Assembly: GCA_020854975.1 (NCBI GenBank)
Contig: JAHKLQ010000160.1
Coordinates: 1-38,710 of the forward strand
Reading direction: 5' to 3'
Length of the DNA: 38,710 bases
DNA from: Methanobacterium sp.
GTDB lineage: Archaea > Methanobacteriota > Methanobacteria > Methanobacteriales > Methanobacteriaceae
Position 1 is the stretch's first letter, and every line of letters starts with the position of its first letter. This document shows positions 1 to 7,496 of this stretch, piece by piece. The notes below the pieces were generated by a model. It was not told where the DNA came from. It saw only the letters and a program-made list of their open reading frames with translations, and ran no database searches. The translations under genes were made by a program, and so were the position numbers.

Positions 1-22
1 AAAAATTAACCTTTCTCAAATT

Positions 23-427
23 TTAGCTTGTGTTTTTACAGTTTGTTCCATCACAGATTCCAGTTCCAGAGTTACTGTTTTCCTGGCCATATTGATATTT
101 GTATTGTTGGTCAGAGTTTCCAGATCCTGAATTAGCGTTTTCTTGGCCGTATTGGTATTTGTTCTGGTCTCCGTCACAGGTTCCATCACAACTTCCATCA
201 CAACTTCTATCACAGGTTCGATCACAACTTCCACATTCACTACCAGTTGCACGGTTTTCCTGGCCGTACTGGTGTTGGTTTCCTGTGTCTGTGGTTGAAG
301 TGGTGGTACTTGTGTTGGTATCATTTTGAACCTGGTCTGCAGTGGTGTTGTTTAATGTTTCATTCAATGCAAAAGCAGGCACAATACTGATCATCAGTAC
401 CATTGCACAGATTAATGCTTTCCTCAA
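23..427 (-). CDS. Secreted Cys-rich tetrapeptide-repeat protein with YGQEN modules
   Basis: I do not recognise a named family. The 134-residue product begins with a clear signal peptide (about residues 1-20, ending AFA before LNETL), followed by an Asn/Thr/Ser-rich linker and then repeats. Three YGQEN modules are visible (two as YQYGQEN, one as HQYGQEN), and between the first two lies a Cys-Asp tetrapeptide run (CDRT, CDRS, CDGS, CDGT, CDGD). The C-terminus adds CDGTNC. No membrane anchor is seen, so it is probably released or bound to the cell surface. The start is the TTG at 427, because a very strong ribosome site (GGAGGTGAT) sits four bases before it. Regular Cys/Asp spacing suggests metal or disulfide chemistry, which is inference only. 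The gene is divergent from the membrane-protein pair at 812-2022 and shares a Thr/Ser-rich style with the second of these. Confidence 0.75.
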   Translation of the reverse strand: MRKALICAMVLMISIVPAFALNETLNNTTADQVQNDTNTSTTTSTTDTGNQHQYGQENRATGSECGSCDRTCDRSCDGSCDGTCDGDQNKYQYGQENANSGSGNSDQQYKYQYGQENSNSGTGICDGTNCKNTS

Positions 428-811
428 ATTATCACCTCCATTGGTAGGTGAACTAAAATAATGCTTTGATTTGATAAATGATTATTCCAAGTTTATACCC
501 AGATCACATCCATTTTCTTCCCTACAGTTACCCTATTGCTAATTATAATTCAAACAATTCGTATTTATCCTAAAAAAGCATAATGGGGCATGATCTTGGA
601 AAGATCTGGGTGTAATCTTGGAATAATTACTTTTATATAAATGATCTATTTATTATATGTAACCTGAAAACAGGCCTTAAATATGATTTATAGCGGACTT
701 TTATAGTTTTAAACGATTTAAAAGTTTAATAATATTTTATTTATCAAAATAGCCTGAAAAAAGCTTTAAAAATTGAATTATAAAATTTTAAAAAAAAATG
801 GGGGAATCATT
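428..811. promoter_or_regulatory. Divergent promoter region with long inverted repeat
   Basis: This 384-bp region has no gene. An inverted repeat with 25-base arms at 481-505 and 603-627 matches at 23 of 25 positions (arm core ATTATTCCAAG and ACCCAGATC). Each arm lies directly upstream of a TATA-like element: ATTTATC at about 471-480 for the minus-strand gene, and TTTTATATAA at 631-640 for the plus-strand genes. A further half-site ATCTTGGAA at 593-601 lies in direct orientation 22 bp from the copy at 615-623. The placement just outside each TATA box fits a shared activator site, but this is inference. The plus-strand leader of about 150 bases is AT-rich and otherwise featureless. Confidence 0.6.
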
Positions 812-1147
812 TTGGTTTACGATATGATCTTACCAGCCATCCCATTTATTGGGGGCTACTTACTTACTTACAGTCTGTATAGGCTGAAATTAATCAGAAA
901 AGCAGTACACATCAACATATGGAATTTAATAATTGGATTAGCATTCCTGATATCAGCAGGGGCAGGCTTCGTCCTACTCTTGATTATGGAATTTAATGTT
1001 AAACTACCCATAAGTCCAGAGTTACTTTACTGGCATGTTGAACTGGGCATAACCCTGGCCCTGGTCACAGTTTTCCACTTCCACACCTACTGGAAATCAG
1101 CCAAAACCATGCTTGTGGCAGCAAAAAGAAGGAGGTCAGAGGCATGA
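812..1147 (+). CDS. Small three-helix membrane protein, DUF4405/cytochrome b561-like histidine pattern
   Basis: The product has 111 residues and three predicted membrane helices (about 6-23, 36-59 and 74-94) followed by a basic tail. Histidines lie at 33 (start of helix 2), 75 (start of helix 3) and 89/91 (end of helix 3), with the patterns WHVELG and HFHTYW. The H-x13-H spacing on one helix resembles the haem-ligand spacing of b-type cytochromes and DUF4405 proteins, so haem or metal binding is possible but unproven. I chose the TTG at 812 because GGGGGA lies six bases before it; ATG 824 and TTG 773 are alternatives. The stop overlaps the next start (ATGA), so the two genes are co-translated. 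It is a paralogue of the C-terminal domain of the next gene. Confidence 0.7.
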   Translation: MVYDMILPAIPFIGGYLLTYSLYRLKLIRKAVHINIWNLIIGLAFLISAGAGFVLLLIMEFNVKLPISPELLYWHVELGITLALVTVFHFHTYWKSAKTMLVAAKRRRSEA

Positions 1148-2022
1148 AGAAAAAAATAAAATCTACTCTGTCAAGGGAAAAATTAGTTCCTGACTTATCC
1201 CGGGAAAAAATAAGTTCTACTTTATCAAAGGAGAATTTAAGCTCAGTATTAACCAAAATTCCCATGAAACAGAAAATATTTGCCGCACTTTCCACCATTC
1301 CCTTCATAGCACTCGGATCCATGTCCACTTCCTGTGCAACCACCTGTCCTTATGGGATGGTAAACGATCCGTACCCCGGACAGTGCCCTCGTTATATGGA
1401 TGTTGGTGGAGATGGATTCTGTGATTTCTCCCAGACAACCCCAACTACCACTACCGACACATCCACCACTGATCCATCCACTTCAGACACTACTACCTCT
1501 ACTGATGATACTACCACTTCTACAACCACAGATCAAGGACAGGGTAATGGTGCAAATGCTGAGGTGACCCCTGATCAATCTACAGATACGAATACAACCA
1601 CACTACCTGATGATCCTGGTTCAGACTATGGAAGTCTTAATGGAGAGGGAACCAATTATTATGTGCTACCAGTCACCCTTATCATAATAGGGGGATACTT
1701 ATTTACATATTATCTCTTTAAAAAAGGAATATTAAAACGGAATAAACACAAACGAATATGGAATCTGCTACTCACAGTGGGATACCTTGGAACAGGAATT
1801 ACGGGGGTTATTTTAACCTTTATGGTAAATCTTGGTATAAGAACAGCCTTAAACCAATCCATAACATTTTGGCATGTGGAAATGGCAATTTTAATGGTTG
1901 TAGGAACTTTTATCCATCTTCACATCAATTGGAAACCGTTTAAAAACATTTTCAGGGTTCTTTTCGGGTTTAAATTTAATTCAAGAAGAGACCCAACCAA
2001 AGCTAAGGGAACATCTAAGTGA
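1144..2022 (+). CDS. Membrane protein: CPYG/NDPYPG Cys motif, Thr-rich stalk, DUF4405-like C-terminal domain
   Basis: The 292-residue product has an unusual layout. Residues 1-40 are a charged tail with repeats of the type S-x-LS-R/K-E-K/N. Residues 45-61 form a signal anchor or signal peptide. Residues 64-93 hold four cysteines (64, 68, 81, 93) in the motif CPYG-NDPYPG-QC, ending DGFCD. Residues 98-155 are a Thr/Ser/Asp-rich stalk. The C-terminus has three helices (about 173-192, 206-230, 242-262). Histidines at 202, 244, 258 and 260 have exactly the spacing seen in the upstream paralogue (42 and 14/16). The motif is one I associate with anaerobe membrane redox proteins, from memory only. 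GGAGGT lies seven bases before ATG 1144; an in-frame ATG at 1264 would give a shorter form starting at the signal sequence. Confidence 0.75.
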   Translation: MKKKIKSTLSREKLVPDLSREKISSTLSKENLSSVLTKIPMKQKIFAALSTIPFIALGSMSTSCATTCPYGMVNDPYPGQCPRYMDVGGDGFCDFSQTTPTTTTDTSTTDPSTSDTTTSTDDTTTSTTTDQGQGNGANAEVTPDQSTDTNTTTLPDDPGSDYGSLNGEGTNYYVLPVTLIIIGGYLFTYYLFKKGILKRNKHKRIWNLLLTVGYLGTGITGVILTFMVNLGIRTALNQSITFWHVEMAILMVVGTFIHLHINWKPFKNIFRVLFGFKFNSRRDPTKAKGTSK

Positions 2023-2042
2023 TGTTCCACCATTTTTTTTTT
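2008..2042 (+). terminator. Stem-loop plus T-run terminator
   Basis: A perfect 8-bp stem (GGAACATC at 2008-2015 and GATGTTCC at 2021-2028) with a five-base loop overlaps the TGA stop at 2020-2022 and is followed by ten T residues at 2033-2042. This is a strong intrinsic-type end for the membrane-protein operon. Confidence 0.75.
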
Positions 2043-2460
2043 AAAAGTTAAAACACTGTACTAACAGTTTTTAATAGATCAAATAGCTGTTTACATTTTT
2101 TTACATATTCTATTCAAACCATTTCATATTATTCTTCAAAACCATCAGATTTTTTCTACAGAGGAAAATATATGTTTTCATTTGAGGATGATAATAAATT
2201 CTGTCAGGGAAATAGAGGAGTATTCAAATTTTCCTGAAAGTTAAAGCTGATGGAAAGTCTACAGGAGAAAAAATGGAAAGAAAACAACTACCTTTAGTGC
2301 GTTAAATATAGTAGAATCATTTAAAATTGAATTCAAATCATATTAAGATTAAGGAGAATCCAATAAATCCGAACTACCATAAAGTTATTGAGTATTATTT
2401 ATAGATCTTAACACTACACTCTCTCATAATTAATGGGTGAGATGGGGGGTTAAGATTAGT
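2043..2460. other. Intergenic region with possible gene remnant and UbiA promoter
   Basis: The stretch holds no convincing gene. At 2172-2305 short frames look coding-like but are broken: one begins at ATG 2172 with GAGG upstream and stops after 21 codons, and another ending in KMERKQLPLVR stops at 2305 after an upstream in-frame TAG. This may be a decayed gene. A TATA-like ATTATTTATAG at about 2393-2403 would serve the UbiA gene, putting the transcript start near 2428. Confidence 0.35.
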
Positions 2461-3384
2461 ATGTATCTTGATATGTTGAAAATTATTAAATTGGGACGTC
2501 CCCAATTTTTATTTGGAGGTTTTTTACTTTTCACCATGGGTGCTTTACTTGCAGTTTTATTCAACGCCCCTTTTTCTTCAGATAAATTCATATTTGGATA
2601 TTTTATTCTGGCATTGGCACATTTAGCACTTCATTACAGTAATGATTATTTTGATATGAATGCGGATCAATTTATCAAGCCTACACCTATTTCAGGGGGT
2701 AGTGGAATTTTAATAGAAAATCCGAATTTACGGCAATTTTCAAAAAAGTTCGCAATCACCCTCATATTCTTATCAATCACTTTTGCAGCGATATTCACTA
2801 TTATCTATTCCTACACTCTGTGGTTCTTATTATATGTTATATTAGGAAACTATTTAGTTTGGTTTTACTCTGCTCCTCCTGTTGCACTAGCTTACCGCGG
2901 ATTTGGGGAAATTTCAAACGGTATGAATGGTATTTTGTTGTCGGGCATGGGTTATTTCACTATGATGGGAAGTTTAGACTTGGCTTTAATCATCTTTGCC
3001 ATTCCCTTAACCTTTTTACAATTCATTTTCACTATAGGGGTGGAAATTCCTGATATGGAGGGAGATAAATTAGGGGGTAAAATCACTTGGATTGTCTCAA
3101 GGGGTCGGAGCTTCGGTTTTAAATTGATTGCAATTTTAGGAGCTCTGGCTGTTGTTTCATTCTTTCTTTTGCCCTTTACCAATTTATTCCCTTCCAACAT
3201 AAATTTCCGTTTTTTTGCATTAATATCATTAATTCCATTAACTCTAGGTATTATTGGATTATTTAAAAAGCAATTAAATAGAGATTCTGCCACAAAAATG
3301 GCTATTATGGATGTTGCCTCTGTTTTTGTAGTGGCCATGTTAATTGACCTTTGCTTAGTTAATACTCTGTTCTCTGAGATTTGA
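2461..3384 (+). CDS. UbiA-family prenyltransferase
   Basis: This is an integral membrane prenyltransferase of about 307 residues with eight or nine hydrophobic helices. The first Asp-rich motif is NDYFDMNAD (about residues 61-69) and the second is DMEGD (about 198-202) followed by KITWIVSRGR. These bind the prenyl diphosphate through magnesium in the UbiA/MenA family. The subfamily resembles 1,4-dihydroxy-2-naphthoate or other polyprenyl transferases, but substrates in archaea range from quinone-like acceptors to geranylgeranylglyceryl phosphate, so no substrate is assigned. ATG 2461 is preferred over the in-frame GTG at 2437, because the G-rich ribosome site at 2444-2449 lies between them. 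The gene appears monocistronic, with its own TATA box upstream and a 147-bp gap to the next gene. Confidence 0.85.
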   Translation: MYLDMLKIIKLGRPQFLFGGFLLFTMGALLAVLFNAPFSSDKFIFGYFILALAHLALHYSNDYFDMNADQFIKPTPISGGSGILIENPNLRQFSKKFAITLIFLSITFAAIFTIIYSYTLWFLLYVILGNYLVWFYSAPPVALAYRGFGEISNGMNGILLSGMGYFTMMGSLDLALIIFAIPLTFLQFIFTIGVEIPDMEGDKLGGKITWIVSRGRSFGFKLIAILGALAVVSFFLLPFTNLFPSNINFRFFALISLIPLTLGIIGLFKKQLNRDSATKMAIMDVASVFVVAMLIDLCLVNTLFSEI

Positions 3385-3453
3385 GAATAAAAGAAATTTA
3401 ATGTATTTTTAATGGATTCAAAAATGCTTTTCCCGTCACATGGAGAAAGGAAG

Positions 3454-3464
3454 TATTATATATA
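3454..3464 (+). promoter_or_regulatory. TATA box for the STAS-kinase gene
   Basis: ATTATATATAA lies about 70 bases before ATG 3532, which predicts a transcript start near 3485 and a leader of roughly 45 bases containing the ribosome site GGGGAG. Confidence 0.55.
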
Positions 3465-3531
3465 ATAAAAACCTTATAATTCTACGCAATAACGGGTTTT
3501 AACTATAAATTCATTGATTGGGGAGTAAATC

Positions 3532-5973
3532 ATGGATATAAACTCAGAAAGGGTTAATGGAGTTCTGGTGGTTACACCTAAAGGTAGAATGGATGCTTAT
3601 GGTGCATTAGCACTGGATGAATCCCTGGACAACATGATACAGGATAAAGACTCATCAGTTGTTTTTAATATGGAAGGTGTCAGTTATCTGAGCAGTGGGG
3701 GTATAAGGACTTTCCTCCGTATGGAAAGGATGATGCGAGATCGAGGGGGAAAGATGTGTCTTTGTAATTTAAATCCATATCCACTGGAAGTTTTAAAGAT
3801 GGCTGGTTTTGACCAGATTTTTTCAATCCACCCCACTGTACAGGATGCTATGGAATATCAGATAAGGCCTGAGAATCATGAACATGTTCATTGGAGTCAA
3901 CTCCCCGAATATGAGGATGAAAATCTTTCTTTAACCATTCTGGAAGTTTCCCAAGATGATGCTAAATTACAGGTTGTGGGTGATATTTCTAAAGTTTTGA
4001 ATGCCCAGATAGGTGAAGAAGATATTTATTCCAGGAATTTCTATGACACTGAATACTCCATTGGATTGGGAGGTCTGGGTGAGAAAACTCAGGACTTCAT
4101 GGAGATCATGGGGGAAATGATCACCATAGGTGGGACTATGGTCTGGCTTCCTACTGATGGACATGATACTCCTGATTTTTTAATCCCAAAAACTGACACA
4201 GGAAAGGTCACCATCCACACAGGTTTCAATGTGGCTTTGGATGGAGATTTTCATGATGTTATCATGGTAAAAAGCAAAAAAGATGAAGGTTTCACTGTGG
4301 ATGAACTTTACTCCTCCCTTTTTCACATTGCCCGGAAGATGAAACCATCATTTAAAGGTGTTATCAGTGTGGCCATGCAGGCAGATATAGGGGAGTTTTA
4401 CAGCTCAGGGGTTAAAATATCTCCCATTAAAAAATTCGCCCCTGAAAACTGTGAAATGATCATGCACCCTGATAACATAGCCTCCTGGATGAACATCAGT
4501 GATCATCCTACTTTTCAGGGTGAGACCATGCTTAGTTTCGGTGTAGGGGTTGATCTGGAAAGTGATCTCTCCAGTTTTGATGAAGATGTGTTGGGTTCTC
4601 TATTCTACATGCACCCTGCCAATATTGGAAATCAGAAAATGTTACTCCATAACCATGCAGTTGTCTTCAAACACCAGTCCCTAAAGAAGACTCAGGACCT
4701 CGATGATCAGATCAGGACTATTGTTAGGAGTGGTGATTTCCTGGATATGCGCCACCTACTGGATAATACCATTATAAAACAGGCTTTGATTGGTGTTTCA
4801 TATATATCAGATATTCTTTTTGAGAAAAAACAGAAAATAACTCTTCTAGGGGAGAGTGAAGGTTGGAATGATACGTTTGAGGATATTACCAGAAAGATGT
4901 TCCCAACTTCTAAAGAGATCTTATTAACGCCCATAACTGGTGGATATAGTGGTTCTCTGGTGTTTAATGCAGATTCATGGGATCGTTCGGGTAGGAAGGA
5001 GATGCCCTTCATTTTAAAGGTGGGGTCCTGGTCAGAGATAGGGGATGAGTTTCATGGCTACGAAGATCATGTGAAACGTTACATACAGAACAACGCCACC
5101 CAAATCATGAACCACCGGAAATTAGGAGAATTTGGGGGTATATTATACAATTTTGTGGGTATAAATGGGGGGGAAGGTAACATAATCAGTTTAGAGGATT
5201 ATTATAGTGCTCATAACACTAAAGATGTTCTCCAAGCTTTGGATAACCTTTTCCGGAACGTTCTCCGCAGTTGGTATGGGCAGCCTAAGTTGAAAGAACT
5301 TTTCCTTTACGAGGAATATAACTTCTTTTTCCAATATGACCAGATTAAACGTTATGCAGTAGAAAAATTTGGAGTATCAGCCAACGAAAAATACATTGAA
5401 CTTCCCTATAACTTGGGAACCTCAATCAATCCTCTCTATTTTGTGGAAAATGTTATGCCAGAACGCAGATCCCAGGCTACCAGTGCCTATGAATCATCCA
5501 CCCACGGTGACCTTAACATGAGAAACGTGCTCATGGATGAAAATCTAAACATGTGGCTCATAGACTTCGCATTCACCAGATATGGTCATATATTAAGGGA
5601 TGTGGCAAAAATGGAAACTGCTCTTAAACTGGAATGTGTGGATATTGGTTCTGAAGAAAAATTAAAACAAGTAATAGAACTGGAAACAAGATTCCTCAAT
5701 GCAGAAAAACTAAGTGATATACCACAAATACCCTCAGAATACAAGGAAGTAGGGGTTGATTTCGATAATGATGATGTTTTAAAGGCATTTAATTGTATTC
5801 AGAGATTAAGGGAGTACGGTAACATGATAACTCTCATGGATGATGACATATCTCAGTATCTTCTGGGTCTCTTATCGTATACACTATCAACAGTTTCATT
5901 CATCAGCCTCAATGACTATGAAAAGAAATATGCCTGGATATCATCTTCCCTCATCTGTCAGAAACTGATTTAG
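3532..5973 (+). CDS. STAS domain plus kinase/APH-like domain signalling protein
   Basis: The 813-residue protein has three parts. Residues 1-110 are a STAS domain of the anti-sigma-factor-antagonist type; the segment SYLSSGGIRTF holds the serine that is phosphorylated in SpoIIAA homologues. Residues about 120-400 are an uncharacterised middle domain. Residues about 445-813 look like a protein-kinase/aminoglycoside-phosphotransferase fold: a Gly-rich loop GGYSGS near 470, a candidate ATP-binding lysine in FILKVG near 495, a catalytic loop HGDLNMRN near 657, and DFAF near 677 in place of DFG. It resembles the ternary-complex-associated kinase domains described for NTP-dependent signalling systems, though that link is from memory. 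It may phosphorylate a protein partner or its own STAS serine. The start has GGGGAG eight bases upstream. It seems to be transcribed alone. Confidence 0.75.
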   Translation: MDINSERVNGVLVVTPKGRMDAYGALALDESLDNMIQDKDSSVVFNMEGVSYLSSGGIRTFLRMERMMRDRGGKMCLCNLNPYPLEVLKMAGFDQIFSIHPTVQDAMEYQIRPENHEHVHWSQLPEYEDENLSLTILEVSQDDAKLQVVGDISKVLNAQIGEEDIYSRNFYDTEYSIGLGGLGEKTQDFMEIMGEMITIGGTMVWLPTDGHDTPDFLIPKTDTGKVTIHTGFNVALDGDFHDVIMVKSKKDEGFTVDELYSSLFHIARKMKPSFKGVISVAMQADIGEFYSSGVKISPIKKFAPENCEMIMHPDNIASWMNISDHPTFQGETMLSFGVGVDLESDLSSFDEDVLGSLFYMHPANIGNQKMLLHNHAVVFKHQSLKKTQDLDDQIRTIVRSGDFLDMRHLLDNTIIKQALIGVSYISDILFEKKQKITLLGESEGWNDTFEDITRKMFPTSKEILLTPITGGYSGSLVFNADSWDRSGRKEMPFILKVGSWSEIGDEFHGYEDHVKRYIQNNATQIMNHRKLGEFGGILYNFVGINGGEGNIISLEDYYSAHNTKDVLQALDNLFRNVLRSWYGQPKLKELFLYEEYNFFFQYDQIKRYAVEKFGVSANEKYIELPYNLGTSINPLYFVENVMPERRSQATSAYESSTHGDLNMRNVLMDENLNMWLIDFAFTRYGHILRDVAKMETALKLECVDIGSEEKLKQVIELETRFLNAEKLSDIPQIPSEYKEVGVDFDNDDVLKAFNCIQRLREYGNMITLMDDDISQYLLGLLSYTLSTVSFISLNDYEKKYAWISSSLICQKLI

Positions 5974-6070
5974 GTAGGTTTTTGACAAAATTAGTTTCCT
6001 CTTTAAGGTGAGCTTATAATTAAGTATCATTAGGTTAGTTCATAATCTAGTGAGATTATTGGTGATTTTA

Positions 6071-6769
6071 ATGAAATGGATAACCACCAACGGATGCATG
6101 GTTCACCAGATTATCAAGGGCAGAAGCAACTCCTATCTGGTTATGGATAATAATATTTCAATATTGGTAGATACAGGGATGGAAAAATCCAGAAAAGAAT
6201 TAATAGAAAAATTGGATGATTTTTTGGGCGAGAAAAGGTTATCTTATCTGGTGTTAACTCATGCGCATTATGATCATGTTGGAAATGCAGCTACTGTAAA
6301 GAAAAGATATGATACGAAAATAATCATTCAAAAGAAGGAGTTGGAATATCTGAGGGAGGGAGCCTCACAGGTTCCAAGTGGTACTAATTTTATCACTCAT
6401 ATTCTGGTGGCTTTAGCAGGGAGAATAAGTAAATTCAGTGAGTATGAAAAAGTACAAGCTGATTTTCTGGTGGATGATGAATATATTCTAAGCCCTAACT
6501 GTTACTTGATGCATACACCGGGCCATACAGATGGTTCAATGAGTCTTATTGTGGATGGAGAGGTAGCCCTGGTGGGTGATGCTATGTTTGGTGTTTTCAA
6601 CTGGTCAGTTTTTCCACCTTTCGCTGATGATGTACCCACCATGATTAAAAGCTGGAGAAAACTCCTGAAAACAGGTTGCCATAGTTTCTTGCCAGGTCAT
6701 GGTACAAAAAACAGTCGAGAGTTATTAAAAAAGCAGTACGATAAGTATAAAAAGAGATATATGGATTAA
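6071..6769 (+). CDS. MBL-fold metallo-hydrolase
   Basis: The product is a 232-residue metallo-beta-lactamase-fold hydrolase with the complete dinuclear metal site: HAHYDH (about residues 64-69), HTPGHTDGS (third metal histidine), GDAMFG (bridging Asp) and LPGHG near the C-terminus. The family includes glyoxalase II-like thioesterases and lactonases; the substrate cannot be told from sequence. ATG 6071 is preferred over the in-frame GTG at 6050, because GGTGAT ends four bases before it. Another MBL-fold gene lies at 11116-11784, but the two are divergent enough that no recent duplication is implied. It converges on the TrkA gene with a 73-bp gap. Confidence 0.85.
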   Translation: MKWITTNGCMVHQIIKGRSNSYLVMDNNISILVDTGMEKSRKELIEKLDDFLGEKRLSYLVLTHAHYDHVGNAATVKKRYDTKIIIQKKELEYLREGASQVPSGTNFITHILVALAGRISKFSEYEKVQADFLVDDEYILSPNCYLMHTPGHTDGSMSLIVDGEVALVGDAMFGVFNWSVFPPFADDVPTMIKSWRKLLKTGCHSFLPGHGTKNSRELLKKQYDKYKKRYMD

Positions 6770-6842
6770 ATTGAGTATGATTTATTTTTGATCTTTATTT
6801 ATTTCATTATAGGCATTAGATAGAACTATTGAGTGTTATTTA

Positions 6843-7496
6843 TTATAATGTGGTGAATTTTTTCATAACCTCTCGTGCAGCATTGGTTTTCACCAGGATA
6901 GAGACTTTCATACCTTTTTTTAAAACTATGTCTGGTTTGGGGATGGTTATGTCCCCATTTTCATAGACGGCTACGATTATGAAGTCTTCAGTGGGGCTAA
7001 TATCACCAATTTTTTTGCCCACAACTTTCTCATTTTCCAGATTAAAATCAAGTAATTCAGCGTCCCCCTTACCCATCACCACCAAGTCAGCGATTTTCGG
7101 ACGGATAATCAGTTTTTCCAGATAACTGGCTGCAGTGATTTCAGGACTTATAACCGAGTCAATACCCACTTTGCGGAATGCTTCGGCATGGTTGGGTTCA
7201 CTTACCCTGGCAATGATTTTAGGAATATTGTATTCCTTCACCAGAATGCAGGCAAGTAAGTTGGCTTCATCATTTCCGGTAGCAGCCACGAAAACATTTG
7301 CACTGGACACATTAGCCTCTTCTAAGGTTTTGGTGTTGGTACCATTACCACAGATCACCAGGGCATCCAGTTCAGCTGCAGCATTGGAACACAAAGTTTC
7401 ATCATTTTCAATTAGAGTAACATCATGACCATCAGCAATTAGAAAGGAGGCCAGGCTCAGGCCAACTCTTCCACCACCCATTACTACCACATACAA
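6843..7496 (-). CDS. trkA: TrkA-family NAD-binding potassium uptake regulator
   Basis: The product is a cytosolic RCK/TrkA protein of 217 residues that gates a Trk/Ktr-type K+ transporter by binding NAD(H) or a nucleotide. Residues 1-115 form the TrkA-N Rossmann domain, with VVMGGGRVG as the dinucleotide loop and the acidic LIEND at the end of the second strand. Residues about 130-217 form the TrkA-C ligand domain. I prefer the TTG at 7496, giving MYVVVMGGG, the common start in this family, with GAGAGGTG six bases upstream; the GTG at 7505 lies inside that ribosome site. No TrkH/KtrB membrane partner is in the window, although a TMEM175-type channel lies at 12451. Confidence 0.85.
   Translation of the reverse strand: MYVVVMGGGRVGLSLASFLIADGHDVTLIENDETLCSNAAAELDALVICGNGTNTKTLEEANVSSANVFVAATGNDEANLLACILVKEYNIPKIIARVSEPNHAEAFRKVGIDSVISPEITAASYLEKLIIRPKIADLVVMGKGDAELLDFNLENEKVVGKKIGDISPTEDFIIVAVYENGDITIPKPDIVLKKGMKVSILVKTNAAREVMKKFTTL

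Noticed and set aside
60..250. Short repeats suggestive of a CRISPR-like array
   Set aside because: The repeats are 12-base coding repeats for Cys-Asp tetrapeptides inside a gene; there are no regular spacers or cas genes.
16..324. Open frame overlapping the Cys-rich repeat gene on the same strand
   Set aside because: It arises from the repetitive Thr/Glu/Val-like reading of the repeat DNA in another frame, and the gene at 23-427 has a strong ribosome site and signal peptide.
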